Assembly: GCA_016787525.1 (NCBI GenBank)
Contig: JAEUUP010000165.1
Coordinates: 1-57,278 of the forward strand
Direction: 5' to 3'
DNA: 57,278 bases
Source of the DNA: Saprospiraceae bacterium
GTDB lineage: Bacteria; Bacteroidota; Bacteroidia; Chitinophagales; Saprospiraceae
Shown: in pieces, positions 43,708 to 53,243 of the stretch
Layout of the letters: each line of letters begins with the position of its first letter
Numbering within the stretch: the first letter of the stretch is position 1
The notes under the pieces: generated by a model
Told to the model about the DNA's origin: nothing
The model's database searches: none
Seen by the model: only the letters and a program-made list of their open reading frames with translations
Program-made: the position numbers and the translations under genes

Positions 43708-46700
43708 TCAAAACATAAACGTTGCACCCAAATACATACGACGTGGAAAAAAGTAATTACCTGGATTCAACTCACGCATGAAGTAAGAGAAGCGATACGC
43801 CTCCAAATCGTCTGGACGTGAGCTGATAATGCCTTCCAATGTTCTTTGACCCAATGGCGATACCAAATAGCCATCATCGTCAGGTGAACCTGATGCCCGA
43901 TAAACACTCCTAACATTACGTGTATCCAATAGGTTTTGAACACGGAAATAGGCGTTTATACTGAGGGGGTGTTTCATGTCTTTTGACAGTGTGAAGGTTT
44001 TGTCCACACGTAAGTCAAGATTATAGTTCCATGGCAAACGTGCACCATTGATGAGACCGTCAATCTGTGCACCACCAAAAGGTTGAGAGATTTTTTGTTT
44101 TGTATAAGGGCGACCAGAAACTGTAACTAATTGCAAGTTAATACCAGCATCTTTGAACAATTCTTTGCCAAAAAGCATTGGCCCGTCATATTTACTATCG
44201 CCGTAGCGATAGTCAACAGTGAATGCAAAACGATGACGCTCATCAAAACTCAATGGAGACAATGCACGGATATTGCCACGACGATTCAGACCTTGTTGCG
44301 AACTTGCATCTGAACCTGTACCATCAGCAAATTGCAAAGTATAGTTGAATTGACCAGAAAAATGGCTGGTTTGACGCAAATCATATTGAAATGTAAAACC
44401 TTTAACTGTACCAAAGTCTAAGTTGCCATACGTCACATACTCAGTGATATTGAGTGGTCCAGCAATGTAGCGATAGTAGCGTTGTTGAATCATATCGCGC
44501 ATTTCTTTGTAGTAAGCAGCGATTTTGATACCAGAAGTTGGTGTCAACTCTTGTTGAAAGCCTACTTCATAGTCAATTGTTTTTTCAGGTTTGAGATCTG
44601 GATTGTTTTTGATACCCGAGCGTTGGTCGAAGTAGAAATAATCCAAAGCCGTCATAGCTGTATTGGATGGCGGACGAGCCGTCAAGATGTCGTAGTGAGC
44701 AAAAAAGTTCGCTTTTTCACCAATAGGGAACGAGAAACCCAAACGAGGCATGAAGTTCGTCTGTGGTTTGTAGTCCGTGAATGACAAATTCGGGTCGTAG
44801 CCCAATTGCGTGATGGTTGGGAACGTATCAGACACATATTTGGCATGAACTTGTGAGTTTTCGCCAAACAAAGTCACGGGGTCAATCGGCTGACCTGTTG
44901 AAGTGTACCATTGGTCGCCTTTGCGATAAGCACGAATGGTTGATTCGCTGTATCGTGCATTTGTTTTGCCATACGTTTGCTCGGTCAAATACACTTTGTA
45001 GTCGTCGCCCACACTCGCAGGTTTCGTGATGTTTTTGCCAGGATTATTTTTTTGTAACAATTCATAATAATCCTTAGCTGTCATCATATCATACATTGAA
45101 TAAGGGTCTTTCAATACCTTTGTATTCGCATCATAGCGGTCAACACGTACACCCAAACTGAAAATTACGTCTTTATAGCGGAATTTATCTTGAATATAGC
45201 CTGCAATATAGAGTGGTTGGAGTGGTGCAACAGGGAACAAACGTGCGCCTGTTTTTTCATCCTTAGCTGTAAAGAAGTCGTTGAATGAGTATTTATCGGC
45301 TGACACCCAGTTGCCCAAATAGTCATAACCATAGTAACCCAACAAAGCTTGGTCGTTCAACTCGCGAGCCGTAAACATACTGAGGGATAGTTGATCAGGT
45401 GTCAGATTGTTGACGTTGCCAAAAGACAAATAACTTTGACCTGTTTTAGCTCTCAAGTTTTTGTAGAAAAGAATGTCTGTTTTGCTCAAAATGTCCTTGT
45501 TCTCAGCAGGAGCATAAAGGCGCACTTTTTGACCATTTACTAATGAGTCGCGACCCAAATATTTGGTTGTATCTACACCTGTACCATTGATATTACCATT
45601 TTGCAATTGGTCAGCAATATTCCAAAGAGCATAAGGGCTGATGGAATAGCTACGGTCAATACGCTGCTCGTAAATAAAGCCCATCTGAATATTGTGTGCT
45701 TTATCTTTTGAGCCACCAGGCAAAAGGTCAAAGTTCAAAGTTGCCTGACCTGTAATGAGGTTACCTTCATTTTTTGAAAAGGTGTTATAGACACGACCCA
45801 CGTTTTGATGAAAACCCCATACGTTTGTCAAATTGTCTCTGTTGTAAACTCCATTGAATATATTTAAATTATTGCCACCTGCGCCTGCTTCCAAATCTTT
45901 GCCATTGGCATCGCGGTTGAAATTAGCCATAACAGGGTTGATGTCAGATAATTTATAACCCGCAAAAACTTGACGATAACCATCGTGGCGGATACCCGTC
46001 GAGTCTGCTACGAAAGTTGGCTCCCAACGTGTATCAAATTGCCCCACATATCCATAATTGAACAAATTGTCTTTATGAATTTTGTCCATTTGGCTACCAA
46101 AGTTTTTCTCGTAACCGAATTGGAGTGTATATTGGGCGTTTTCAATTGTCGTATTTGTTGATTTGCTTCCCCCCTCAGTATTACCAAGGCGATGACGGAA
46201 ACGGAAGTTTGTTCTGATTCTGTCTGTTAAGCTTGTTGGATTATTATGTGAGTTGAAGACTTCCCAATCACCATTTGAACTTGTAGAAGGATTTACCTTG
46301 TCATCAATATGATAATAGTTGCCTGAAAGTGTCACATCAATAGCCTTGTTGACACGCAAATCCAATTTTCCTGTAAAGTCATATTGAGCATAATCTTGGT
46401 TTGGGCGCAATTTCAGAGCCTCAAAATCGGTTGGTTTCAGCAATTCAGCCGAAGCAACACGCGCACCTGTACCAACGATTGTCCAAGGATTTTTCTCCAA
46501 ATTGGCTAAAACATCGTCTTTAACCTTATAAACAGGTACAGCAGGTGGGCTTGGGTCACCATTTGTCCGCATTTGACCCGATACACGGAAACCTAAGACA
46601 GGCTCTTTGATCTTTGCTCCCGTTTTGTCAACACGAGTGCGAGTAATAATCGGTCCTGACAAGTTGACATTTGCAAAATTATACTTGAAAGCATCCAAAT

Positions 46701-47412
46701 ACTGAGAGGTCTCCAACTCAACGCCACCCGTGAATTTTTTCGCAGGTCCTTTGGTTGTGATAGAAATGATACCACCCACTACGTCACCATATTTGGCCTC
46801 CATACCCCCTGTAACGACTTGCAATTGCTCGATTTCATTGACAGGAACAGTACCATTTCCACGCACACGAATGCCATCAATATAGTAGTCTGTGCCACTT
46901 GACCGCGAACCCTTGATGCTCGGCGTCTCACCTTGTTGGCTCGACACACCAGCCGAAGTCGCCACAATAGCGTTGACATCTTTCAAAGGCATTTTAGCGA
47001 TTTGGTCAGATGTAAATTGTTGACCCTGAGTCGTTTGGTCAACTTTTACGATAGGGATTTTGTACTCTCTGACGATAACAGCATCGAGCACCTTGCCATT
47101 TTCGACCATTTTGAAGTCGAGATTGATGATACCCGTTGTCAGTTGCACACCTGTCGAACGTTGGTCGGTGTAGCCCAACATCTTGCATTCGACATCATAC
47201 TTGCCAGGGTCGAGGTTCGTGATACGGAACAAACCATCAATATCAGTCTGTGCGCCCGTTTTGGCAACCCCATTTTTTAGAATGGCGACTATTGCGCCCA
47301 CCATCGGTTCTCCTTTTTCGTCTGTCACCTTACCCGACAACGTCACTTGTGCATAAGCCGTCAGACCCGAAAAAATGAGAAACATGGTAATGAGTAATTG
47401 TTTTTTCATCAT
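43708..47412 (-). CDS. TonB-dependent receptor with carboxypeptidase-regulatory-like domain
   Basis: 1234 aa. A signal peptide (to about residue 21, SGLTAYAQ) is followed by a CarboxypepD_reg-like beta domain (about 22-110; SGKVTDEKGEPMVGAIV). The plug domain follows (about 130-245; IKGSRSSGTDYYIDGIRVRG, KYGDVVGGIISITTKG), then a 22-stranded barrel ending FPRRMYLGATFMF, with terminal Phe. The substrate is unknown. As first gene of the trio it may work with the 1363-aa protein. Exact word copies: 43959 (HPLSI) and 46171 (NTEGG); one-change relatives lie at about 45378 and 46700. Confidence 0.93.
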   Translation of the reverse strand: MMKKQLLITMFLIFSGLTAYAQVTLSGKVTDEKGEPMVGAIVAILKNGVAKTGAQTDIDGLFRITNLDPGKYDVECKMLGYTDQRSTGVQLTTGIINLDFKMVENGKVLDAVIVREYKIPIVKVDQTTQGQQFTSDQIAKMPLKDVNAIVATSAGVSSQQGETPSIKGSRSSGTDYYIDGIRVRGNGTVPVNEIEQLQVVTGGMEAKYGDVVGGIISITTKGPAKKFTGGVELETSQYLDAFKYNFANVNLSGPIITRTRVDKTGAKIKEPVLGFRVSGQMRTNGDPSPPAVPVYKVKDDVLANLEKNPWTIVGTGARVASAELLKPTDFEALKLRPNQDYAQYDFTGKLDLRVNKAIDVTLSGNYYHIDDKVNPSTSSNGDWEVFNSHNNPTSLTDRIRTNFRFRHRLGNTEGGSKSTNTTIENAQYTLQFGYEKNFGSQMDKIHKDNLFNYGYVGQFDTRWEPTFVADSTGIRHDGYRQVFAGYKLSDINPVMANFNRDANGKDLEAGAGGNNLNIFNGVYNRDNLTNVWGFHQNVGRVYNTFSKNEGNLITGQATLNFDLLPGGSKDKAHNIQMGFIYEQRIDRSYSISPYALWNIADQLQNGNINGTGVDTTKYLGRDSLVNGQKVRLYAPAENKDILSKTDILFYKNLRAKTGQSYLSFGNVNNLTPDQLSLSMFTARELNDQALLGYYGYDYLGNWVSADKYSFNDFFTAKDEKTGARLFPVAPLQPLYIAGYIQDKFRYKDVIFSLGVRVDRYDANTKVLKDPYSMYDMMTAKDYYELLQKNNPGKNITKPASVGDDYKVYLTEQTYGKTNARYSESTIRAYRKGDQWYTSTGQPIDPVTLFGENSQVHAKYVSDTFPTITQLGYDPNLSFTDYKPQTNFMPRLGFSFPIGEKANFFAHYDILTARPPSNTAMTALDYFYFDQRSGIKNNPDLKPEKTIDYEVGFQQELTPTSGIKIAAYYKEMRDMIQQRYYRYIAGPLNITEYVTYGNLDFGTVKGFTFQYDLRQTSHFSGQFNYTLQFADGTGSDASSQQGLNRRGNIRALSPLSFDERHRFAFTVDYRYGDSKYDGPMLFGKELFKDAGINLQLVTVSGRPYTKQKISQPFGGAQIDGLINGARLPWNYNLDLRVDKTFTLSKDMKHPLSINAYFRVQNLLDTRNVRSVYRASGSPDDDGYLVSPLGQRTLEGIISSRPDDLEAYRFSYFMRELNPGNYFFPRRMYLGATFMF

Positions 47413-47700
47413 TCTTTACCGATTTTGGTATTGAAAAAAGTTGAGTTCAGTTACGCAACTATGCGCGATTGATTTGATTTTAGAATTGATTTTAGTAAAA
47501 ATTTATTTTTGATAATAATGTGAATTTCAAATGGCAATAATAATCAATTGATATATTAAAAACGCTAAATTATGGTCTGTTAATTTTTGAATTTAGCCAA
47601 GAGGTATATTTTAGGCTGCAAAATAAAAAAAAGAAGTTTGAATATTTTCCCTAATAACTTTTCATTTAACTTTCGTTGACCAACCCGTCTCTTCTATTGA
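47413..47700. other. Gap between the TonB receptor and the dehydrogenase gene
   Basis: AT-rich, no ORF of interest, no repeated word, no clear hairpin. It must contain the promoter of the 10-kb TonB receptor unit on the minus strand, which I could not place. Confidence 0.35.
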
Positions 47701-48780
47701 CTAAAAAGGAATTTCAAATCGTAAAATTTTCTTTAACAAGATATTCGCCAATCTTTCTTTCGATTCGATTGTCCAACCTGCCACATGCGGGGACACAATT
47801 ACGGTTTCGTATGAAAAAAGCTGTTTATAAGCTTTTTTCTCCCCCTCAGTATAAGTAGCTGTTTTCTCATTTTCAAACACATCTAAACATGCGCCTGCAA
47901 CTTTCCCTGTTTTCAAAGCTGCTAGTAAATCTGCTGTTTTTATCACATTCCCTCGCGATGTATTAATCAAAATAACGTTTTGGGTACATTCTTTAAGAAA
48001 ACGAGCATTCACCAAATGTTTGGTTTCTGGTGTTAAGGGTAAGTGGAAACTGATTATGTCTGCTTCTGCTTGTATGTTTTCAAGGCTCGATTCTTCAAGA
48101 GTCGAAAACTCATAGTTCAAAGTATCATAATCTTTTCCCAAGTCAAAAGAAAAGTTTTTCATTGCCAACCGCTTATCGTTTTTAACCCCCTCAGTACTAA
48201 ACCGAGGATAGCGCAAAGCAGACTTAGGAAAGGACATTTTTGCTAAAAAATTAGGCGGCAAATACTTGTCATATACCATAATACGCATACCTAAACCTAA
48301 TAATTTAACGGCAAAGCTACTACCTGTGTGACCAAATCCTACGATACCAATTGTCTTTCCACGCAACTCGAATCCACGATTTTTCTCACGCTGCCAGTCC
48401 AGATTTTTGACCTCCGCATTGGCTCGATTCAGATTATTTGCCAACGACAAAAGCATCCCCAGAGCATGTTCTGCCACCGCATTTCGATTGCCTTCGGGCG
48501 AACTCAACACAGCTACACCTTTTTCGGCAGCATAGTCACGGTCAACGATTTCCATTCCAGAACCCACACGCCCGACAAATCGTAGTCGGGAAGCAGCATC
48601 GAGCATAGCTCTATCTACATGTATTTTTGAGTTGATAATAAGACCCACATACGCACTAATGACATTCCGCACTTGGGCATCTGTAATATTTGGCTCATAG
48701 ACACACTCAAACCCAGCCGCTTCCAAACCCGATAACAACGAAGAATGTATATCATCTGTGATAAGAACCTTTTCACGCAT
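47701..48780 (-). CDS. D-2-hydroxyacid dehydrogenase (SerA-like) with an internal insertion
   Basis: 359 aa. The family order is: substrate domain, Rossmann GIVGFGHTGSSFAVKLLGLGM near 145, the catalytic region HLPLTPETKHLVN, INTSRGNVIKTADLLAAL, CLDVFENE, and SPHVAGWTIES with the catalytic His. It probably oxidises a 2-hydroxyacid with NAD, as in the first step of serine synthesis. Between YDKY and SLENIQAEADIISFHLPL, where families have about 15-20 residues, there are about 60 (PPNFLAKM...SFDLGKDYDTLN), so an insertion of roughly 45 residues seems present. Word copies: 47842 (YTEGE) and 48187 (STEGV, inside this insertion). Confidence 0.88.
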   Translation of the reverse strand: MREKVLITDDIHSSLLSGLEAAGFECVYEPNITDAQVRNVISAYVGLIINSKIHVDRAMLDAASRLRFVGRVGSGMEIVDRDYAAEKGVAVLSSPEGNRNAVAEHALGMLLSLANNLNRANAEVKNLDWQREKNRGFELRGKTIGIVGFGHTGSSFAVKLLGLGMRIMVYDKYLPPNFLAKMSFPKSALRYPRFSTEGVKNDKRLAMKNFSFDLGKDYDTLNYEFSTLEESSLENIQAEADIISFHLPLTPETKHLVNARFLKECTQNVILINTSRGNVIKTADLLAALKTGKVAGACLDVFENEKTATYTEGEKKAYKQLFSYETVIVSPHVAGWTIESKERLANILLKKILRFEIPF

Positions 48781-49211
48781 ACAAAATTCTAATATTTAAA
48801 GTTGTGAAGCAAATACAATTATCTTTAATCTTCAATTTACTTTTGAATAAAAGTATTGTTTATTAATGATTTATGTTTATAAAAATCAATTTTTAAAAGA
48901 AATACTGAGGGGTCTGATTTTTGGTTAGGGAACTAAGAAAAATGAAAAATTTAACCAGATTGTATCATTTATTTAGTATCGTTGCTTATGTTAATATACT
49001 AAATATGTCTGACCAAAACCTTGTCACAGACTAAATACAAATCATGCAACCTGCGACATAAAGGCGTTTATATTTGTCGCAAATATCTCCAATTTCCAAC
49101 AATTAAGAAGACAAGCCTCGCCTTAAAAAACAACTACACAAAATAAAAAGGAACACTTTTTGCCAAACACATCTGTAGTATGATTTTTTACCAACAACGG
49201 ACTAAGACCTT
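48781..49211. other. Gap between divergent dehydrogenase and barrel genes
   Basis: It contains one word copy (48903). A -7-like TATATTTG box occurs at 49069-49076, overlapping an imperfect hairpin of TGCGACATAAA and TTTATATTTGTCGCA (about 49052-49080). This may be the promoter for the 49212 gene. Otherwise AT-rich and featureless. Confidence 0.4.
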
Positions 49212-49886
49212 ATGTTAAAAACTAAACATTTCATTTTCTCAGTATTCTTACTGGGCTTTTTTTCTATATCTTCTATTTGTGCTCAAAGTGCATCAAAAAA
49301 AAGATATATTGAACGCAAAAGTATCAAACTCAACATCAGCGAATTAGCATTGGCTGACATTCCTATTGCCAGCCGTATGGGCATTTCTTATGAATTTTTA
49401 CTGGACAGAAACTATGGTATTATGGTCGGCATGGCATACCTAGGTTATCCTATTTCGATGTGGGGTAAAGACTCTTTGAGTCGTGTATGGCGATCGCAAG
49501 TGCAGCAACAAGGCTACAATTTTGATGTCTCATTTCGACACTATTTCGACGATGCAGATGAGTCGAGTTACTATATTTCGACCTATTTTAGTACCAGTCG
49601 TCTTTGGGTGGACAGTAATTCATTGCCAGAAGTGCTTTTGATGAAAAAAGACCGTGTGGCTTTGGTTTTAGGCTACCAGAAAAAATGGCGGTCACTCTAC
49701 ATAGATTTAAGTGGCGGCTTAGGTGTTAAATTCCAAAATTGGAAAACCCATTTGCGTCAAACTTTGACCAACTACAACCGTCTGTCGCCCGATTACAACT
49801 GGGGAATGGGTTGGAATTTTGAATTTAACAAGCCCACCACTTCTATTGCTGTACCTATTCAATTATTGGTTGGTTTTAGGTTTTAA
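49212..49886 (+). CDS. Outer-membrane beta-barrel protein, hypothetical
   Basis: 224 aa. A signal peptide ends near SSICAQ (about 25). The mature part has alternating strands with aromatic girdles (YYISTYFSTSRLWVDS, RSLYIDLSGGLGVKF) and ends with QLLVGFRF, the C-terminal Phe typical of OMPs. The function is not recognisable. Its last 24 bp overlap the 3' end of the convergent photolyase gene, so this DNA codes on both strands. No word copy is present. Confidence 0.8.
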   Translation: MLKTKHFIFSVFLLGFFSISSICAQSASKKRYIERKSIKLNISELALADIPIASRMGISYEFLLDRNYGIMVGMAYLGYPISMWGKDSLSRVWRSQVQQQGYNFDVSFRHYFDDADESSYYISTYFSTSRLWVDSNSLPEVLLMKKDRVALVLGYQKKWRSLYIDLSGGLGVKFQNWKTHLRQTLTNYNRLSPDYNWGMGWNFEFNKPTTSIAVPIQLLVGFRF

Positions 49887-51239
49887 GGCAGCAGCATATG
49901 TTGCTAAACATTTCTCCCTAGCCATTTTATGGTCAACGATAGGACGGTTATACTGAGGGGTCGGCCATTCAGGCACCCAACGTCGTGTGTAAGCTCCATC
50001 TTTGTCGAATTTAGCCAACTGTGCTTCGGGATTGAAAATGCGGAAATACGGTGCGGCATCCGTACCACTGCCCGAAGCCCATTGCCAACCACCATTGTTG
50101 GAAGCAAAGTCGAAATCAAGCAATTTTTGGGCAAAATACGCTTCGCCCCATCGCCAATCTATCAACAAATGTTTGGTCAAAAAACTCGATACCACCATGC
50201 GCACCCGATTGTGCATGTGACCCGTGGCGTTCAGCTCGCGCATACCTGCATCCACGAGTGGGTAGCCTGTTTTGCCTTCGCACCATTTTTGGAACTTTTT
50301 TTCATCATTTTCCCATTGAATCAAGTCATATTCGGGTCTAAAAGCCTTGCCTGCACCGATGTGTGGGAAATGTTGTAAAATCATCGAATAAAAATCCCGC
50401 CAAATCAACTCATTCAGATAAATATCATTTAAACCTTGTGCTGCTAAGGCTTTTTCGCGAATCGAAATCGTACCGAACCGAAAATGAATGCCCAACCTCG
50501 ACGTGCCTTGTACCAAAGCTGGAAAATCACGCGTTTTATCATAGTTTTTCACCACACTACGCATGACGACTTTAGTAGGAATGGAAATAGTCGAACGCTG
50601 AAAACCCATCTCGTTTAAAGTTGGGAAGGGCATTTTACTGAGGGGTGTATCCGTCGTTAGTACCTCTGTTTGAGCGAACGAATCGAAGTATTTTTCAGTC
50701 GGATATGGTTTCAAATAAAAAGACACTTGTTGCCCGTTGTGTTCGACCAAATGGCTGTCCAATTTAGCACGCCACTTTCGGCTATAAGGTGTGAAGACTG
50801 TGTAAGGTAAGCCATCGTCTTTCACAACTTCCGATTTTTCAAAAATAACATGGTCTTTAAACGTTTGAAAATCAATATCTTTTTCATTCAACAACTGTTT
50901 AACAGCCGTATCGCGTTGTAAAGCATAAGGCTCATAATCGTGATTGGTGAACACTTTTTTGATGTCAAATTGAGTCACTAAATCGCGCCACACATCCACA
51001 GGTTTGCCATAAATCACAAGCAAAGTTGAACCCAATTTTTCCAATTCAGCCTTTAATTCGGTCAAGGTATCGTGCAGAAAAGTGACCCGTGCATCTGAAG
51101 GGTCATCCAAATCATCAAGAATATTTTGATCAAAAATGAAAAGTGGCAGCACGGGTTGTCCACTTTTGAGGGCATGATACAATCCCGCATTGTCGTTCAA
51201 ACGCAAGTCGCGGCGAAACCAAAAAATGTTTAAAGCCAT
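49863..51239 (-). CDS. phr: Deoxyribodipyrimidine photolyase
   Basis: 458 aa. N-terminal alpha/beta antenna-binding domain (MALNIFWFRRDLRLNDNAGL). C-terminal FAD domain with LIWRDFYSMILQHFP, and NRVRMVVSSFLTKHLLIDWRWGEAYF, LLDFDFASNNGGWQWASGSGTD, PYFRIFNP, the FAD-binding signature. It repairs UV-induced cyclobutane pyrimidine dimers with light. The 3' end overlaps the barrel gene by 24 bp. Word copies: 49952 (TPQYN, in the rare P-Q-Y frame) and 50636 (TPLSK). Confidence 0.95.
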   Translation of the reverse strand: MALNIFWFRRDLRLNDNAGLYHALKSGQPVLPLFIFDQNILDDLDDPSDARVTFLHDTLTELKAELEKLGSTLLVIYGKPVDVWRDLVTQFDIKKVFTNHDYEPYALQRDTAVKQLLNEKDIDFQTFKDHVIFEKSEVVKDDGLPYTVFTPYSRKWRAKLDSHLVEHNGQQVSFYLKPYPTEKYFDSFAQTEVLTTDTPLSKMPFPTLNEMGFQRSTISIPTKVVMRSVVKNYDKTRDFPALVQGTSRLGIHFRFGTISIREKALAAQGLNDIYLNELIWRDFYSMILQHFPHIGAGKAFRPEYDLIQWENDEKKFQKWCEGKTGYPLVDAGMRELNATGHMHNRVRMVVSSFLTKHLLIDWRWGEAYFAQKLLDFDFASNNGGWQWASGSGTDAAPYFRIFNPEAQLAKFDKDGAYTRRWVPEWPTPQYNRPIVDHKMAREKCLATYAAALKPKTNQ

Positions 51240-51341
51240 TGTTTTTAGATTTTATATGCCACAAACAACAAAATACTGAGGGGGTAGTTTTGGCAAAGTC
51301 AAAAAATTTCGGACATTTCCGTTCTAAAACGGAACGAAACA

Positions 51342-53144
51342 ATGACGCTTTCTAAAATCGCTTACGCTATTTGCTTAGTCATTCTGACTTTTGCCAATCT
51401 CGTTTTTTATCCAAAATGGCAAAAACCACAAGGTGAAGCCACTTTGAGCTACGATGTGTGCGGCTACTACTACTATTTGCCCGCTATTTTCATCTATAAA
51501 GACTTGAAAAAAGTTGCGTTCCACTCAGAAATTGATGTCAAATACCAACCTCAAGGTGGCGGTTTCTACGCAGCATTGCCCTCGACCAATGGCAATTTGG
51601 TGATGAAATACACCGCAGGCATGGCGATTATGTATGCGCCTGCCTTTTTTGTGGCGCATGCTTTGGCTACGCCTTTGGGTTTTGCAGCGGATGGTTTTTC
51701 TGCGCCGTATCAATTTGCAATTAGTTTTTGGAGCTTATTGTGGTCATTTTTCGGACTGTTTTATCTGCGAAAATTGCTCTTAAAACTCAATTTTACTGAG
51801 GGGGTCGTTGCATCGGTTTTGTTGTTGTATGTATTGACAACCAATTACTTAGAGTATGCTGCCATCACCTCAGCGATGACACATTCTTATATTTTTACGC
51901 TTTATATTGTGATGATTTGGCAAACCGTTCGATTTTACGAAACGCCTAATTTTCGGTCAGCCTCTATCATCGGTTTGTGTATTGGATTAGCCGCTTTGGC
52001 ACGCCCGACGGAGTTGATTGTGATGCTCGTGCCTGCTTTATGGGGCGTTTCAGATGTCAAAACTTTGGGCAATCGTTTCGTTTTTGTCAAAAATCATTTT
52101 GCAAAATACCTCACAACGGCGGTTATCATCGGTCTTTTAGGCTCAATTCAGTTGATGTATTGGAAATGGGCTTCGGGTCATGCCATTTACAACAGCTATG
52201 GGCCAGAAGATTGGATGGAGTGGGGACATCCACACATTTTGGACGGATTGTTCAGTTCGCGACGAGGTTGGCTGGTCTATACGCCGATGATGTTGTTTGC
52301 ATTGGTCGGTTTTTATTATTTGTACAAAAAACGGCGCGACCTGTTTTGGGCAAATTTTCTATTCACAGTTCTGTTTATTTACGTTTCGTTTGCCCACAAT
52401 ATTTGGTGGTACGGTGGCAGCTTGGGGCAACGCCAAATGATACAAACGATGCCGATGTTGGCTTTGCCTTTTGCTTGTTTTTTAGAAAAAGCTTTGGCGA
52501 CAAAAGGACGCAAAATACTGCTGAGTTTGGCGACTGTTGTGTGCCTTTACCTCAATTTGTGGTGGCACTATCAAGCCCACCAAGGCGGTTTGTGGCGCGA
52601 CGAAACCACGCAAGCCTATCTGCGGCGCATCATTGGGCGGTGGGACGTACCACTTGAAGCCCAAAAATTGTTGGATAACAAATACGATTTACCCTTCCTG
52701 TTGACAGATGCACGTGATTTACAAACCATTTTTGAACAAAATTTTGAAAAAGACAGCTCCAAAAACACTGAAATCATAGAAGGCAACCGTTGGCTCATCG
52801 TTGATGCAGCACATCCTACTTCCGAAACGTTCAATTTGCCACCCCTCAGTATCCGAGGCAAAAATTGGCTGCGGGTGCAAGCGACATTCAAAGCGACGGT
52901 GAAAGAATGGAATTTTTGGGCGATGACGCAATTTATCATCGAATTCAAAAAAGGCGACCAAGTGCTGCGTTCCAATATGGTCAGACCTCACCGTTTGATG
53001 TCCGATGGCGAAGTGCGCACCGTGTGGCTCGATGCCAAAGTACCAAAAGTGGATTTCGATGCCGTGACTGTGCGTTTTTGGAATGCTGGCGGCGATAAGA
53101 AAATGTGGGTGGATAATTTAGTGGTGCAAACGTTTAATCAATAA
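51342..53144 (+). CDS. Multi-pass membrane protein, possible GT-C glycosyltransferase
   Basis: 600 aa. About ten hydrophobic segments occur in residues 1-410; an acidic motif after the first (SYDVCGYYYYLPAIFIYKDL) is suggestive of lipid-linked-sugar transferases. The soluble C-terminal part (about 430-600) contains beta-like runs ending WVDNLVVQTFNQ. A substrate cannot be assigned. It is divergent from the photolyase gene. Word copies: 51794 (FTEGV) within a membrane segment border and 52842 (PPLSI) in the soluble tail. Confidence 0.65.
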   Translation: MTLSKIAYAICLVILTFANLVFYPKWQKPQGEATLSYDVCGYYYYLPAIFIYKDLKKVAFHSEIDVKYQPQGGGFYAALPSTNGNLVMKYTAGMAIMYAPAFFVAHALATPLGFAADGFSAPYQFAISFWSLLWSFFGLFYLRKLLLKLNFTEGVVASVLLLYVLTTNYLEYAAITSAMTHSYIFTLYIVMIWQTVRFYETPNFRSASIIGLCIGLAALARPTELIVMLVPALWGVSDVKTLGNRFVFVKNHFAKYLTTAVIIGLLGSIQLMYWKWASGHAIYNSYGPEDWMEWGHPHILDGLFSSRRGWLVYTPMMLFALVGFYYLYKKRRDLFWANFLFTVLFIYVSFAHNIWWYGGSLGQRQMIQTMPMLALPFACFLEKALATKGRKILLSLATVVCLYLNLWWHYQAHQGGLWRDETTQAYLRRIIGRWDVPLEAQKLLDNKYDLPFLLTDARDLQTIFEQNFEKDSSKNTEIIEGNRWLIVDAAHPTSETFNLPPLSIRGKNWLRVQATFKATVKEWNFWAMTQFIIEFKKGDQVLRSNMVRPHRLMSDGEVRTVWLDAKVPKVDFDAVTVRFWNAGGDKKMWVDNLVVQTFNQ

Positions 53145-53243
53145 AATTAGAAAAATACTGAGGGGGGTGTTAACTTTGCATCGAGATTTCTATATATGTT
53201 GAAATCTGCGGTTATTTTTCACATTTTATAATACTTATCAGTT

